From positions 81,109 to 145,108 of the forward strand of contig JAQIFP010000008.1 in the NCBI GenBank assembly GCA_030141585.1: DNA of 64,000 nucleotides, in the 5' to 3' direction. The notes under the pieces are model-generated. The model saw only the letters and a list, made by a program, of their open reading frames with translations, had not been told where the DNA came from and did no database searches. This DNA comes from Ophryocystis elektroscirrha. Its lineage: Eukaryota > Apicomplexa > Conoidasida > Neogregarinorida > Ophryocystidae. Shown one piece after another: positions 24,382 to 35,966 of this stretch (the stretch's first letter is position 1; each line of letters begins with the position of its first letter). The translations under genes and the position numbers were made by a program.

Positions 24382-24765
24382 GTAGCAATAAAGAAAAATA
24401 TGTAATACCAATTATGTTTGTATATTCTACCGTATAAAATAAATATAATTTACAAGTAAATAGTTTTATAATGAATAATTAAATAGTCTACACTTAGGAA
24501 TGGATTGTAACTTGGGTAGTGAATGGGGTGCAACAATCTGTAAAGTGGTCTTGTAAAGTAATTGTTATTCTATAAGAATACACTTTATTAGAAACTGGGT
24601 AAACTAGAAGCCATAACCAGAGCAGAAAAATTTGTAAATTCTATAGCAGACGGAAATCCAAATCCAGAGTCACCTAAAAGAAAAACTTTTTGGAAAACTG
24701 ACAAACCAGAAATCAAAAATAAAAGACAAAGAAAATCAAAACCAGTTTATAGTGCTTTTTTTTAA
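22034..24765 (+). CDS. ApiAP2-like transcription factor with two AP2-type modules
   Basis: Exons: 22034-22168, 22908-23451, 23805-23875, 23906-24181, 24498-24557, 24592-24765; all joins are in phase, and two introns are 30 and 34 nt. The N-terminal half is low-complexity, with a basic patch (KQFKKKRKRLP) that could be a nuclear signal. Two copies of an AP2-like pattern follow (a Trp-containing beta-strand, a basic beta-strand, then an amphipathic helix). The first is CVIWFENDQKQQKRFSCKRL then SKKAVYEKAENFM. The second is EWIVTWVVNGVQQSVKWSCK then KLGKLEAITRAEKFVNSI, assembled across the 34-nt intron. Tandem AP2 domains are the hallmark of the main apicomplexan transcription-factor family. The modules are divergent, and a profile search is needed to confirm them. 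Confidence 0.72.
23664..23712. repeat. (TA)n microsatellite
   Basis: Nearly pure TA dinucleotide run in the second intron of the AP2 gene, followed by a poly-A tract. It is representative of dozens in the window, for example 24334-24378, 28246-28290, 30788-30822, 47948-47981, 51820-51856 and 56159-56200. All lie in introns or intergenic DNA. Confidence 0.9.
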
Positions 24766-25010
24766 TTATTTCTATATAAATTCTAATTAAGTAAACACAA
24801 TCAAATATTGTAAATGTTTAATTGCAAAATGTAGTATATAAAAAAAAAAAAAAAAAAAATTTATGTAGTAAATCAAAACGTTTATTATTAATATCAATAA
24901 TTTTATTGTTTTTAATGATATTATCATTGTTATTATTTTTGCATTACTACTTGTTTTAATGATTTATAGAAAAGTGTAAAATTTTTTTTTTAAAGGAGAT
25001 TTATGGCAAT

Positions 25011-25961
25011 ATGTCTAATCCGGGGAAAACTTCTGAAAACCGTGTAGATACTGTTGTAACAGTTCCAATCATTATTGGAACTTATGCAATTATGTTTTCT
25101 CAACAGGTTTACATCAATTTTATAATTTTTATACAGACACAAATATAGTTAATTAATATATATACATACCTAATAATGCAGTTAAATATTATAATAAACA
25201 TACAGATGACATTTGTAGGAGATCGCTCGACGTAGAAGCCGCAGCGACAGTTCAACGCATAAATGGTATTGTGCAGTTCGATCTCCAACAAATGACGATA
25301 TGTCGTATTTGATACGTAAAATAGTATTCCATTTACACCCAACATTTTTGAATCCATTTAGAAGTAATTTTTATTATTGCAAACATCTTCAAAGCGATTG
25401 AAAAGCCTCCTTACGAAATAAGCGAAATAGGTTGGGGAGAATTTGACATAGCAGCTAAAATTTATTTCGTGGATGAAGATGAGAAACCAGTGCAACTTAA
25501 ACACAGACTAAAGGTTTTTTTTTTTTTTTTTTATCTTTTCAGCTTTACCCTGTCGGCGTTGAAGATTTTGAAAAGTACAGACCTCCAGAAGGAGGCCAAA
25601 ATTGTCTTACAACAGAAGTAGCTACATATATTATCAATATATAGCAGACTTTTGATGAAATGTACTTTGTAAGTCCGAAACGATCCCTCTATAACATTCT
25701 TATGAAAGGACCTGTCGCTCCTTCTCCCAAATATGCTATGCAAAACAACTGTAATCTTATAGATCACATAGTAAGCATATATTTATTGTATATCTATATA
25801 TATTTTAATCTATGCAAACCATATATTGGTACTTTTTGTTATATTCCACAAACTAACAAAAATTTATAAAACATATATATCTATAAGCACAACATATAAT
25901 TATATACTAATATATATAAACACAATATATATATATATAATATGAATATATATAAATATAT

Positions 25962-25992
<31 letters not shown>

Positions 25993-26457
25993 TTTATTAA
26001 GTGATAGTATATTCTTAGAATAAATAATTAATAAATTATTATATATTTATAAATATATAATTAATGTCACATAATAGCAACTCATAAATGTCATGCATGT
26101 TTTAATGCCTAGTATAATTTATTTCTGCATTATGTATTTGTAGCAATTATTATGACATATACTCCATTTTAGTTTTGAAAAGTCATGGAAAAAAAGAAGT
26201 AATGTCCTCCCTTTTGAAGGCAGAGTCAATTGTGAATAAAAATATTGATCAAGCAAAGGAAAAAATAACACAGTTATCTTTAGAAGTATAAAATATGTTA
26301 TAAATTATGCCAATTTTAGCTGGAAAAATTAAGAGAAATATATTACATGTTAAACGAGAATAAAGCTATAAATATTATCCGGGAAGAAATACCCGATCTT
26401 ACTAAAGAAGATGAAGAAATTTTAACTCAAATAATGAAAGTTAAAGATATTCATTGA
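25011..26457 (+). CDS. YEATS-domain protein (GAS41/Yaf9-like)
   Basis: YEATS proteins read acetylated or crotonylated histone lysines and sit in SWR1/INO80, NuA4 or TFIID-type complexes. The exons join in phase. 25011-25106 gives VTVPIIIGTYAIMF, the first strand. 25219-25363 gives SSTHKWYCAVRSP and IRKIVFHLHPTFLNPF. After a 31-nt intron comes EKPPYEISEIGWGEFDIAAK, the canonical GWGEF turn. LYPVGVEDFEKYRPP and a helical C-terminus follow, including VLKSHGKKEVMSSLLKAES and a coiled coil (LEKLREIYYMLNENKA), ending at 26457. Short length and a C-terminal coiled coil suggest GAS41/Yaf9, but TAF14-like proteins are an alternative. One intron begins with a 19-nt poly-T run just after its GT. Confidence 0.88.
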
Positions 26458-26707
26458 ATTTATTTAATTTTTTATGATTTAAGGGTTTTGTAAGTAATTT
26501 TGTAATTTTATTATTTTCAAATAAAAAATTCAGGATTTTTTTTTAATAATACAATAAACAATGTAAAAGCTTATTTCTTTATTTTAGTCGTTAACTGTGG
26601 TACTAACGATTAATTTTAATAGTAAAAAATAACAATTGTATTTTTTTTAGTCCCATAATTACAGTACAGTACCTGCACTTGCTGAAAGGGGTTTATTTTA
26701 CATCAAC

Positions 26708-27460
26708 ATGAAAGTGTCAAAAAGTAATCAATTTATTTTTGATTATTTAAATTTATTAGGCGTATCGTCTTCAAGAAGAAAATCTCGTAAAGAACATTTT
26801 TCTGCACCAGCCCATATCAAGAGAAAGTTGATGAAAGCTCCTTTATCTAGTGAACTAGCAGAAAAATACAAAGTAATTAAATAATGCATTTAATTATTAT
26901 AATTTTGCTATAAATTATTTTTATTATTAATATACCCTTCTTATATACTATACATACTTTTAATATAAATATATATATATATATATATATTAATTATATA
27001 AAAGAATATATATAGTAAAATCATATTTTTTTATAAATAATTAATTATTATAAATTTGTATTTATATTATATATATAAAATTTGAAAAATAGATACGTAA
27101 TACCAGGAATATTTTGTATATACGATTATTTCAGGTGAAAGCATTACCTATCCGCAAAGGAGACGAAGTTATGGTTGTACGCGGTGTAAATCACGACCGT
27201 GAAGGAAGAGTAATAGCTGTGTACAGAAAAAAATGGGTTATTCATATTGAACGTGTTACAAGGGAAAAATCTGGAGGTATTGATATATTTTTGTTTCTCA
27301 TAAATTATTAGCCTTTTTCGTACCTATCGGAATAAATCCATCCAAAGTTGTCATTACTAAGTTATTTTTGACTAAAAATAGAGACAAATATCTTAAAACT
27401 ATTGGAGCTATGAATGAAAAACGCAAAGTTACCAAAAACTACATTACTAAATCTGATTAA
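26708..27460 (+). CDS. RPL26: 60S ribosomal protein L26 (uL24)
   Basis: Exons 26708-26723, 26760-26872, 27135-27276 and 27312-27460 join in phase (introns of 36, 262 and 35 nt). The first exon carries only five codons and one base, so the true N-terminus ([19 protein letters not shown]) is visible only after splicing a 36-nt intron. The family signature is clear: [17 protein letters not shown], then the KOW segment [36 protein letters not shown] and [16 protein letters not shown]. It lies in the large subunit near the nascent-chain exit tunnel. The stop is only 34 bp before the proposed start of the next plus-strand gene. Confidence 0.96.
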
Positions 27461-27494
27461 TTTTTTTCATTTTTGAATAAATACAAAAAAAAAA

Positions 27495-28243
27495 ATGTCC
27501 TTGATCACTCTATCGTTAGAAAATACGAAGTTATTATTTAAAATTGTAGACTAAGTTTTCGTTAATCATATTATTACATTTTTTTACATAATTATACATT
27601 TATTCTGAGAAAAACCATAAATTACTACCTCTCTAAGAAGTCCTGAAAAAATTCTTTTAAATTTGAAAAAAAACTTAAAAGATTTTGAATGAATCAAATT
27701 ATATATTGATAGACACTGAATATATGCATAAATATGTCAAAAAAAATAAAGTAAGATATATAAATTTATATCAGTATAGTTCTACGTCAAAACGTCGCAA
27801 AGAAAATAATATATTAAATATCAACGAAGACAACCCTTCAAATTGTGAAAAGCTTATCTCCTGTAATCAATAGTCTAAAAATATTATTTTTTCTAGCACC
27901 TAAACGTCTTAATTCAAGCTCTGAAAATAACTCTTCATCATGTAATGTATAAGACATTATAAAATATACATTTAGCGTGGTCTAATTTACCTGCAGAGCT
28001 ACATAACTTTTTATCTTTTAATAAGGTACTATTGCATAAGCTTATTTATATTTTTGCCTTAAAATATCTTCATTAATTAATAAGACATACAACCTTATAT
28101 GTATATTCATTATTAGATCATTTTTTATTATCTATTGATATCTTATTATACACATCTACACATTAAAAATTTATTTCTAAAGCTATTATATATATATGTA
28201 TATATATATATAATAGTTAATTATATATAGTTAACTATAACTA

Positions 28244-28291
<48 letters not shown>

Positions 28292-29144
28292 TAATTATTA
28301 TCCTGGTTACATTTTATAGAGTCTATATATTTTATAAGTTATTAACAGAATATAATAAAGTTGGCCTTAGTGTAGACCCACTTTATGTAAATATTAATAA
28401 TTGGCATTTACATGAGCGTGATAAATTTCATATACAGGCATGTGAAAAATCTAAGACAGAAAAAACATGGCTCTTAATTAACATACAAAAAGAAGATGAG
28501 TTTGAAAGTCATCAGCTAAACTGGCATGTTTGGTCAACAGAAACAATCATAGAAATGATTAAAATGTCATTTCAATTTTGGCAAAGGTATAATACACACA
28601 GTGAAGCCATAGAGTTTTCCAATCTATACAAAGTGCGGGTACATGTATATGAATATATATATATAGGTTACTTCTTATCCTCACATAAGCGTATTGGATC
28701 CCCGCACAAGGCAAAAAGTTATGCAGTGGAAGCCAAAAATGTTTATTGATCCTTGTGTAGCTGCTTCTGAGCGTAAGTATAACTAATATTACAATATATA
28801 TATAAATATATATATAAATTTTAGTTCTAAATTTTATTGAAACTCATTCTTTTGAAACTCCATCTATGCCAAAAAATGTTAAATTAACTACACGTTCTGC
28901 TAATAAAAATGCATCTAATTATTTGATTCCTGAGGTTCCTGATTCCACACCAGAGGAAAAAAAAAATGAATTCCCTCAAAAACCTCCTTGTGATCAAAAT
29001 ATGAAGTTTAACATTAAACCCGATCCTCCACCCGTGGAATCAGAAATAGAAATGAAACCTATTTCCTCGTATACAAATACAAACGACCTCTTGCGGGATT
29101 TACATCGAGAAAGATTAGCAAGATTAAATAATCGCTCTAATTAG
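27495..29144 (+). CDS. UAS (thioredoxin-like) domain protein, UBXN7/FAF-like
   Basis: The core matches the UAS fold of UBXN7/FAF1: TWLLINIQKEDEFESHQLNW, STETIIEMIKMSFQFWQRY, then (after a roughly 65-nt intron) SYPHISVLDPRTRQKVMQW. In known family members this domain belongs to Cdc48/p97 adaptor proteins. Upstream exons add a Ser-rich linker and WSNLPAELHNFLSF. Downstream is a Pro/Ser-rich tail ending LLRDLHRERLARLNNRSN at 29144. No UBX domain is visible at the C-terminus. Exons upstream of 27682 are uncertain; the ATG at 27495 is a candidate start, and a UBA domain expected there is not obvious. Several introns are 34 nt. Confidence 0.7.
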
Positions 29145-29504
29145 TTGAACCAAATTATAGTATAGAAATTTGCTCAAGCAATAACCTATTTTAATGAGTA
29201 AAAGGATTCAAAATTGTAATTCTTCCTTCCACTTTAGGATTTAAACAAGGCTCTCCATGACAGAACTATTTCAAGTTATATTCAGTTAATTTTTACCTCA
29301 AATATATTTTCATAAATGGTTTGAAATTTGTCTACTTGTCTAGAAGTCTACAAAATTAAACATTTCAATTCATTTAATTATTTATCCGTTATATATATAC
29401 ATGTTTATTTTAAATTTAGTAAAATATTGTAGTAAAGAAATTGAATTTAACAAAATATGCATAAATGCTATAAGGATTATGTTTATACCTGAAACTTTTC
29501 TCAC

Positions 29505-29549
<45 letters not shown>

Positions 29550-29655
29550 AGGAATACTTATATATAATAAGTATTTAATATGCTAATAAAAATGTCATTT
29601 ACTATATATATGGTGTCTTTCAAGTATCATAGAATATTTGATATATAAGTATAAT
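29145..29655. other. Convergent intergenic region, AT-rich
   Basis: About 510 bp between the stops of two convergent genes. It holds a (TA)n run at 29510-29544 and no ORF that looks coding; the only open frame is low-complexity Tyr/Ile from the repeat. Confidence 0.6.
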
Positions 29656-30783
29656 TTATGTAGTAGAGACACGTAATGCCATTATTATCAAGCTTCTTAC
29701 CGCCGCTGTTCGAGCTTTTCGTTTTCCAGAAGCCATTGCAGCCAAAGAGAAAAAGTTTCTTACTAATGTAGCTAATGGGGGGAAGCTTTCTTCATTCAAA
29801 ATAACTTCCGCATCTTTTAGAACATAATAGCCATCTTTTCCATTCTAAAACATGCATTATTTAGTATATAGCGCCTACCACCAGATAAGATTTGGTTACA
29901 GCAGTTATAGTTTCATCATCTTTTATACTGCTGTATAAGCCATCTTTATCATTATATAGCTCGACATTAGTAACACGTTTGAAAGGAGGATAACTGGCAT
30001 CAAAAGTGAATCGGAATCCCGATATCTAAATTAAATTAAACGAATTATATAACCACATATACATCTAAATACTCAACAAAGTATGGATAATCTGTTTAAA
30101 ACTTATTAAGCTATTAAAATAGTAAATAGAATGTACTTGTAAGAATCTTCCTTCAGTACTAGGATAAGTGGCGACGGAGATTTCCAGTACCATATATAAC
30201 ATTTCTTTAGATAATTTGATAACTTCCAGTGTGTCTGGCATAGGAAGCATAGTTACCTGATATATGCACCATTGAACATTATTTTATAACTATTATTATA
30301 TTATATTTATATTAAATTTTTTTCTATTTAATTTTACCAAGTCACGAACAAGTATTTGACCAGGAGGAATAATTTGATCTGACCGAATTGTTCCAGAATT
30401 AAAAAAAGCTATATCGCTTTTAGCATTCTGTCGCATAATATCTGCTATCCAGTTTCCACAATTTGTTTCTTGTGTTCGAATTACGGCAAACCTAGTTTCT
30501 AGTGGTACACACGTTCTTCCAATGACAGTCTCCATGTCTCTCTTTAGATGCAACACGTATTTATTTACGATACGATCTATATGTTTGTTTCGAGGAAAAG
30601 CATCTTCAGTAACTTGGATATGTTCCCATTCCACTACGGAACCATTACAAAATCTGCCATTGTAAAAGCCCCATATGAGAAATAATGAATAATAAGGAAT
30701 CAATATAAATTAATGTAAATTTATATCATAAATTTTATTATAATACTATTATACTATTTCTGTGATAATTACTTTCTCTATAC

Positions 30784-30828
<45 letters not shown>

Positions 30829-32755
30829 AGAAGACATGCAAATATAATAAGAAAAGAAAAATAGACTCTATTTACCTTGGCATAAATTCTGCTCCTCTTT
30901 CCCTGTTATCTACCACTAAATTGTTATCGGGAGCAAAATAATCTTTATTGATAGGTTGGAACAAACTGCTACTGTTACAATTGGGGCTTATTTTGATTAA
31001 TGAGAATTCTTTAAAATCAGTACCACTTTTAGCGACAATTGTATTTCCTTGAAAATATACATATAAATATAATATATATATATATTAATACATATATATA
31101 TATATATATTAATACTACAAAAATAACTAGACGTTAGTTTATTAACAATAATAATATATACTGTAAATAAAAAAAACAACTATATTTCACCTATTCGTTT
31201 GACGCCAAAATAGTGATGATCATGTCCCCCCAAAATAATATCTAAATCTTTGGCTTGTCTTGCAAGTCTTTCGTCATTGACGGCTCTCATGTGAGTAAGA
31301 GCAATAATAAGCTCACACTCTTTATTCCTCAAAAGTGTAGATAATCTGCATATACATACAGACATTCATATCATTACTCGTTTGCGGTTTCAACAAAGTC
31401 TTTGTACAATATATCGTTGACATCGATTAAAGGTAGAGTTTTGAACCATTCCTAAGTGCACCATGTAAACTTAAATAAAAATTTACATATTCTACTAGCC
31501 CAATAACTCCCACACGGTGCCCTTGCCATTCAAATAAATGATATCTAGCTGTTCCGCCCAGTAAAGAACTTGAAGTGTTCGGATCAAATACATTAGAAAG
31601 CAACCAAGGAAAATGTGTAGATCCTACAACATTTATTACAAAAATATTAAACAAGTTAAGTAAATTTACATGTTTATTAATATATTTTTTTAATACATAT
31701 ATTTGTACATATATATATATATAGATGAATTAATATAAAGGTAAATATTTTGATTAAGTAATCTCAAATAACTGTAAATTTCAAATTAAATAATAAAAAA
31801 TAAATATATATAAATATACTACACATATATTCAGGATAAAATGTGTCATTTAACTTCATTAAGCATGTATCATATATGAAGTCCATCTATAAGGTATATA
31901 TATATTTTTTTTTTTATTAGTAATATAATAATGGTAAATAATTCTTAATATAGTTTGTTTTCTAATAAATACAAATAGTTAAGGATATATGGAATATGTT
32001 TAATATATAAAGCTTATGGTCTCTGTCTGACCTGCTAAATACTCTAAATGATCTAATCCAAAGTCTAAGTCATGGTTTCCTACACAAGCTGTTTGAATTT
32101 TAAGAATATTCAAAAATGGCACCTAATAATTTCTATATAAAGTAATGTTTACCATGTGTCTCCCCTTAGTAAAATTGGATATTATAGACGGGTTGAAGGC
32201 ATCTCCCGAAAAGAATATTAAAGGATTGTCATTCGAGAATTGACGTATCGCAGATACGAATCTAGATACTCCCCCACATTCATTGGGAGGTGTTTCGATA
32301 TTATATACATCTGCATAAAAACTTATTAGCATTTGAGGCAGTAAGGTATTTATTTAAGAGTGTACTAGTAAAAATAAGTAATGTCTATAGTGCACAAATA
32401 CGTCATTATTAAGCAAAGTATATATACGGGAATGCTTGTATTTATAATAATTTGGATGCTATATATATATTCGCTGTTTTTATCTTCATACCAATTATAA
32501 AGATAGAATGTTGAACAATTATTATGGACTGTAAAAGAACATACCGTTAAAATGAATAATTGTAATAGTGTCTTTTTTATCATAAGGACGATCATAGTCG
32601 TAATAGGTTTCCCCTGTAAATCCAAAAGACCAAAAATGATTAAATGACGATTGGTTTATGTTTGTAAACGCCTTAGTGCCGTATTTCTTAAACTTCTTTA
32701 TAAAATTTGAAGCGTCAAATGCATGTTTATCTTCACTAGTTTCACTATCACTCAT
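29656..32755 (-). CDS. 5'-nucleotidase / cyclic phosphodiesterase family metallophosphoesterase
   Basis: Two-domain enzyme that removes phosphate from nucleotides using a dinuclear metal site. The start at 32755 gives about 60 residues with no signal peptide (MSDSETSEDKHAFDASNF), then the metallophosphatase signature IIHFNDVYNIE completed across an intron. SGDAFNPS, GRHMVPFLN, ACVGNHDLDFG, LTHMRAVNDERLA and GGHDHHYFG give the remaining metal ligands in order. The C-terminal substrate-binding domain has TNCGNWIADIMRQ and AFFNSGTIRSDQIIPPG (about 30360-30480), then ISGFRFTFDASYP (about 30000). About ten exons; one intron is 30 nt (about 32124-32153). Lack of a signal peptide suggests a cytosolic enzyme rather than an ecto-5'-nucleotidase. 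The last exon, ending at 29656, could be shorter if GTAAGA near 29700 is used as a donor. Confidence 0.88.
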
Positions 32756-32928
32756 TCTCAGCTCTTAATTACATGCAGGTATACAGAATACACAAACTTG
32801 TACATGATTTTTTTTTAAGAAAAATTATCTATTTTTTGTACAAGGCTTTACATGTAAAGATATCATGGTCTATTAGAATTATATTTTTTTTTTTTTTTAT
32901 AAAAAAAAAAAGGAATTATTTAGAATAT

Positions 32929-33216
32929 TTATTCCCGTTTAAAATCATAAACATGAATTTTTCCACGAGTAGATCCACAGAATAAATAGCGTCCATTAGC
33001 TGACCAAGCCAGAGAATTTATGGATGGAATGCCAGTAGCACGTGTTGGTCTTTTAATATCTATAATATCATTCTCTTCTCCATAGACATCTGATTGCTTT
33101 CCTGGGTTTAATGTACATATTATGTTTTTCTCATCTTCAAGGTTCCATATCTACATAGAATTGTATTGATTATTATTCTACGCATTAGCACAATAATCTG
33201 TGGACAGTTTTAACTT

Positions 33217-33247
<31 letters not shown>

Positions 33248-34642
33248 CTTTAAATATATATCTGTGTATACATATATATACATGTAGATATATATGTATG
33301 TATATATGTATATATATATGTATATATATATGTATATATATATATATGTATGTATATATGTATATATATATGCAATAAATATACAATTTAGAAAACAAAC
33401 ATGATAGTATACTATTATAGGCATACCTTTACACCGTTATCTGTAGCCATGCAAAGCCAGTAGTGAGATGGAGAAAATACTAAAGAATGAATGGCGGAGT
33501 TACACGATAATGAAAATAATTTTTTTCCTTCATTGATATCCCACAGTACAGCGGTACCATCTTTACCACCAGAAGCGCATAGAGAGCCATCAGGTGCAAT
33601 AGATACGGTGTACAATGGTCCAGTGTGCTCAGCCAAATTGTGAGTTAAAGAAGGGTAACCGTCTAATTTCCATACTTTAACTAATTTGTCCCATCCACAA
33701 GAAACAATTAAAGTTTTAGAAGAACTAGGGGAGAAGCGAACGGACGAAACCCAATCGGAGTGGGGACTCTTATCAAATACGTATTTGCATTCGGCTTTCG
33801 TGTTCCATATAAATATATTTTTATCTCGTGAACCTGATACGATTTGGCGATTATCTGGAGACAAAGCCACAGAGTTTACATCCGACTCATGTCCAATAAA
33901 TGTTCTTAAGGATTTACTGTGTTCAATATCCCATAAACGTAAAGTTTTGTCCCAAGAAGAAGTAATAGCGAATTTTCCATTTGATGAAAGTGCTAAATCA
34001 CTTATAGGTTGGGAATGACTGCAAAAATTCACTTAAAATTCATTTTAATCTAAATTTATTGAAATACAGCCATACAAAATTATTAGGACACCGTAATAAT
34101 AAAATTATATTAAATATAATAGTAAATTCGATATACGCTTTAATGCAATCAATCAAACCAATATCGGTATTGCTTTTTTGCACAAATTGATTAAAATTAA
34201 CATTTTTAATAATTAAAGTATACATAAAAATTAAATTATATTCATGAATATTTAATTAATTATAAAAAATGTAATATTTGTATAATTTACCCTGATAAAG
34301 ATGTGAGTGCGTAACCTGCTTGGCCATCTACTTCACTTCTTTCTTCACTGTAATTTAAGCGCCATACGAAAACTTTTTTATCTAAAAAATAAAAATAATA
34401 ATTTTGTATAGATAATTGCCAAAAAAAAATCAAATATATTTTAATTATACAATTAAACTTATTAATGTGTAAATAAATTAATTATAATATTAATAAAAGC
34501 ATATTTTACCTCTTGAGCACGATACAACAGTATTGGCGGCTTCCTCAGAATCATTTATCGAGGGAGTACGAATACAAGTAACCCAGTCACTATGACCTTC
34601 AAGACACCCAAGATATTGAGGTTTTTCTGTCATTTGATCCAT
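32929..34642 (-). CDS. RACK1: RACK1, ribosome-associated WD40 scaffold
   Basis: Seven-bladed WD40 protein at the head of the 40S subunit, known as a docking site for kinase C and other signalling proteins. Four exons. The start at 34642 gives [20 protein letters not shown], then [13 protein letters not shown] and [20 protein letters not shown]. The large exon 33426-34029 has [68 protein letters not shown] and [12 protein letters not shown]. The last exon, from about 33151, ends at 32929 with [11 protein letters not shown]. Length and blade order match RACK1. The intron between the last two exons (33152-33425) is mostly a degenerate TA/TG repeat. Confidence 0.95.
33216..33375. repeat. Degenerate (TA)n/(TATG)n tract in RACK1 intron
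   Basis: Alternating TA with interspersed TG/CA steps and short runs of ATGTATAT. It is open on the minus strand only as a Tyr/Ile low-complexity frame, which is a repeat artefact. Confidence 0.85.
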
Positions 34643-35001
34643 TTTTCTTCCTCTCTGGCAACAATCCTATTTCTGTATTGTTTTCGTCCCAGTAAGTCCC
34701 ATCTGATAAAAGTTCAAATATCTTCCTCGAATAATTGCTATATATATTGATAAACACACAAAGCTTGTTCAAAAATATTTAATTTTACTGAATCAATTAA
34801 TTAAGTAAGATAACAGTTACTATATAACATTATATAAGTAATTCAGATGTGTATATTTAAATAAAAAACATCGAGCTTAATAGGGGTTTTTTGTTTTTTC
34901 TAAATTACTTATTTTCTACTTTCTTTAATAAAAATTAATTATATATTTATTCTAATTTAAAAAAAAAAAGGATTTCTAGGAAGTGTTTTTGTTATAAATA
35001 T
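34643..35001. other. Intergenic region upstream of RACK1
   Basis: About 360 bp between the RACK1 start and the ribose-5-phosphate isomerase stop (both minus). AT-rich with poly-A/T runs; no ORF, repeat or RNA gene seen. It should contain the RACK1 promoter. Confidence 0.6.
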
Positions 35002-35748
35002 TTATATAATGCTTTCTTTCTTATTATTGTTTTTATCATATTTTGGTGAATATATGACATCAATTTCGTTTGCGGAATTTGCTACTAGGCAAATATCAGC
35101 CATGCCAATAAAAATGCCATGTTCTATAACACCTATGACATCTAGTATAGCAGCAGAAAGAGCGTTGATTTTCTTGATAGGATTGGACAGCTCAATATCA
35201 GCTATATAATTATTATTATCTGTTATATATGGACTGTTATTATTTCTTCTTAAAACGACATTACAACTGCTATCAAGGTTACGCAAAGACCGTTGAATCT
35301 TTCGAATAGTAGTGTTATACGCATACGGTATAATTTCTACAGGAATAGGACCCATGAAGCCATCAAAATGTAACTTTGAATTATCAACTATTACAACAAA
35401 TAATTTCGCTAGCTGCTCGACGTATTTTTCTCTAAATAATGCTCCACCTCGTCCTTTTATTAGATTCAGGTTCGAATCCACTTCATCTGCACCATCTATA
35501 GCCACATCAATTTTGAACACTTTATCGATATCTACAACTGGTATTGAATTGCTCTCTGCTAACTTTTGGGTAGTAATAGATGTACATACGCATTTGATAT
35601 TAGTCAATTTATTTGTCCTTAATAATTCACCTAATTTAAGAACTACATAGTTAGCTGTGGAACCGGTTCCTAATCCAACAATCATGTTAGATTTTATGTA
35701 GTCTACGGTTGCTTTTTCCGCAACAGCTTTCTTTAAAAGATCTGTCAT
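35002..35748 (-). CDS. RPIA: Ribose-5-phosphate isomerase A
   Basis: Single exon, 248 codons. RpiA interconverts ribose-5-phosphate and ribulose-5-phosphate in the non-oxidative pentose phosphate pathway, feeding nucleotide synthesis. Family motifs are all present: VGLGTGSTANYVV (about residues 25-37), DVAIDGADEVDSNLNLIKGR (about 86-105) and GGALFREKYVE (about 106-116), which include the phosphate-binding loop and the conserved Asp, Lys and Glu of the active site. GPIPVEIIPYAYNTT follows (about 132-146). Length matches eukaryotic cytosolic forms and there is no targeting extension. It is divergent from VPS29, with starts 218 bp apart. Confidence 0.96.
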   Translation of the reverse strand: MTDLLKKAVAEKATVDYIKSNMIVGLGTGSTANYVVLKLGELLRTNKLTNIKCVCTSITTQKLAESNSIPVVDIDKVFKIDVAIDGADEVDSNLNLIKGRGGALFREKYVEQLAKLFVVIVDNSKLHFDGFMGPIPVEIIPYAYNTTIRKIQRSLRNLDSSCNVVLRRNNNSPYITDNNNYIADIELSNPIKKINALSAAILDVIGVIEHGIFIGMADICLVANSANEIDVIYSPKYDKNNNKKESII

Positions 35749-35966
35749 AATTTATTGATATTTTTGAACGGGCAACTAATTAAAAAGTATTCTCCTGTAA
35801 CGGAATAATATATATAATTAAATTACATAAATAATTGATTCTAATAATAATTGTTGCAAAAACCGTTGATTCTTATTTATAACTGATTTTTTGCTGTTCT
35901 AATACAAACAATTAAATATTTAGCATATGGAGATTACACATATATTTTAGACACGAGCCTTTTATA

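Noticed and set aside
33185..33424. Minus-strand ORFs of about 60-80 codons made of Tyr/Ile
   Set aside because: They are translations of the TA/TATG repeat in the RACK1 intron, with no complex sequence.
33686..34018. 110-codon plus-strand ORF
   Set aside because: Antisense shadow of the RACK1 coding exon.
35312..35650. 112-codon plus-strand ORF
   Set aside because: Antisense shadow of ribose-5-phosphate isomerase, whose protein motifs are decisive on the minus strand.
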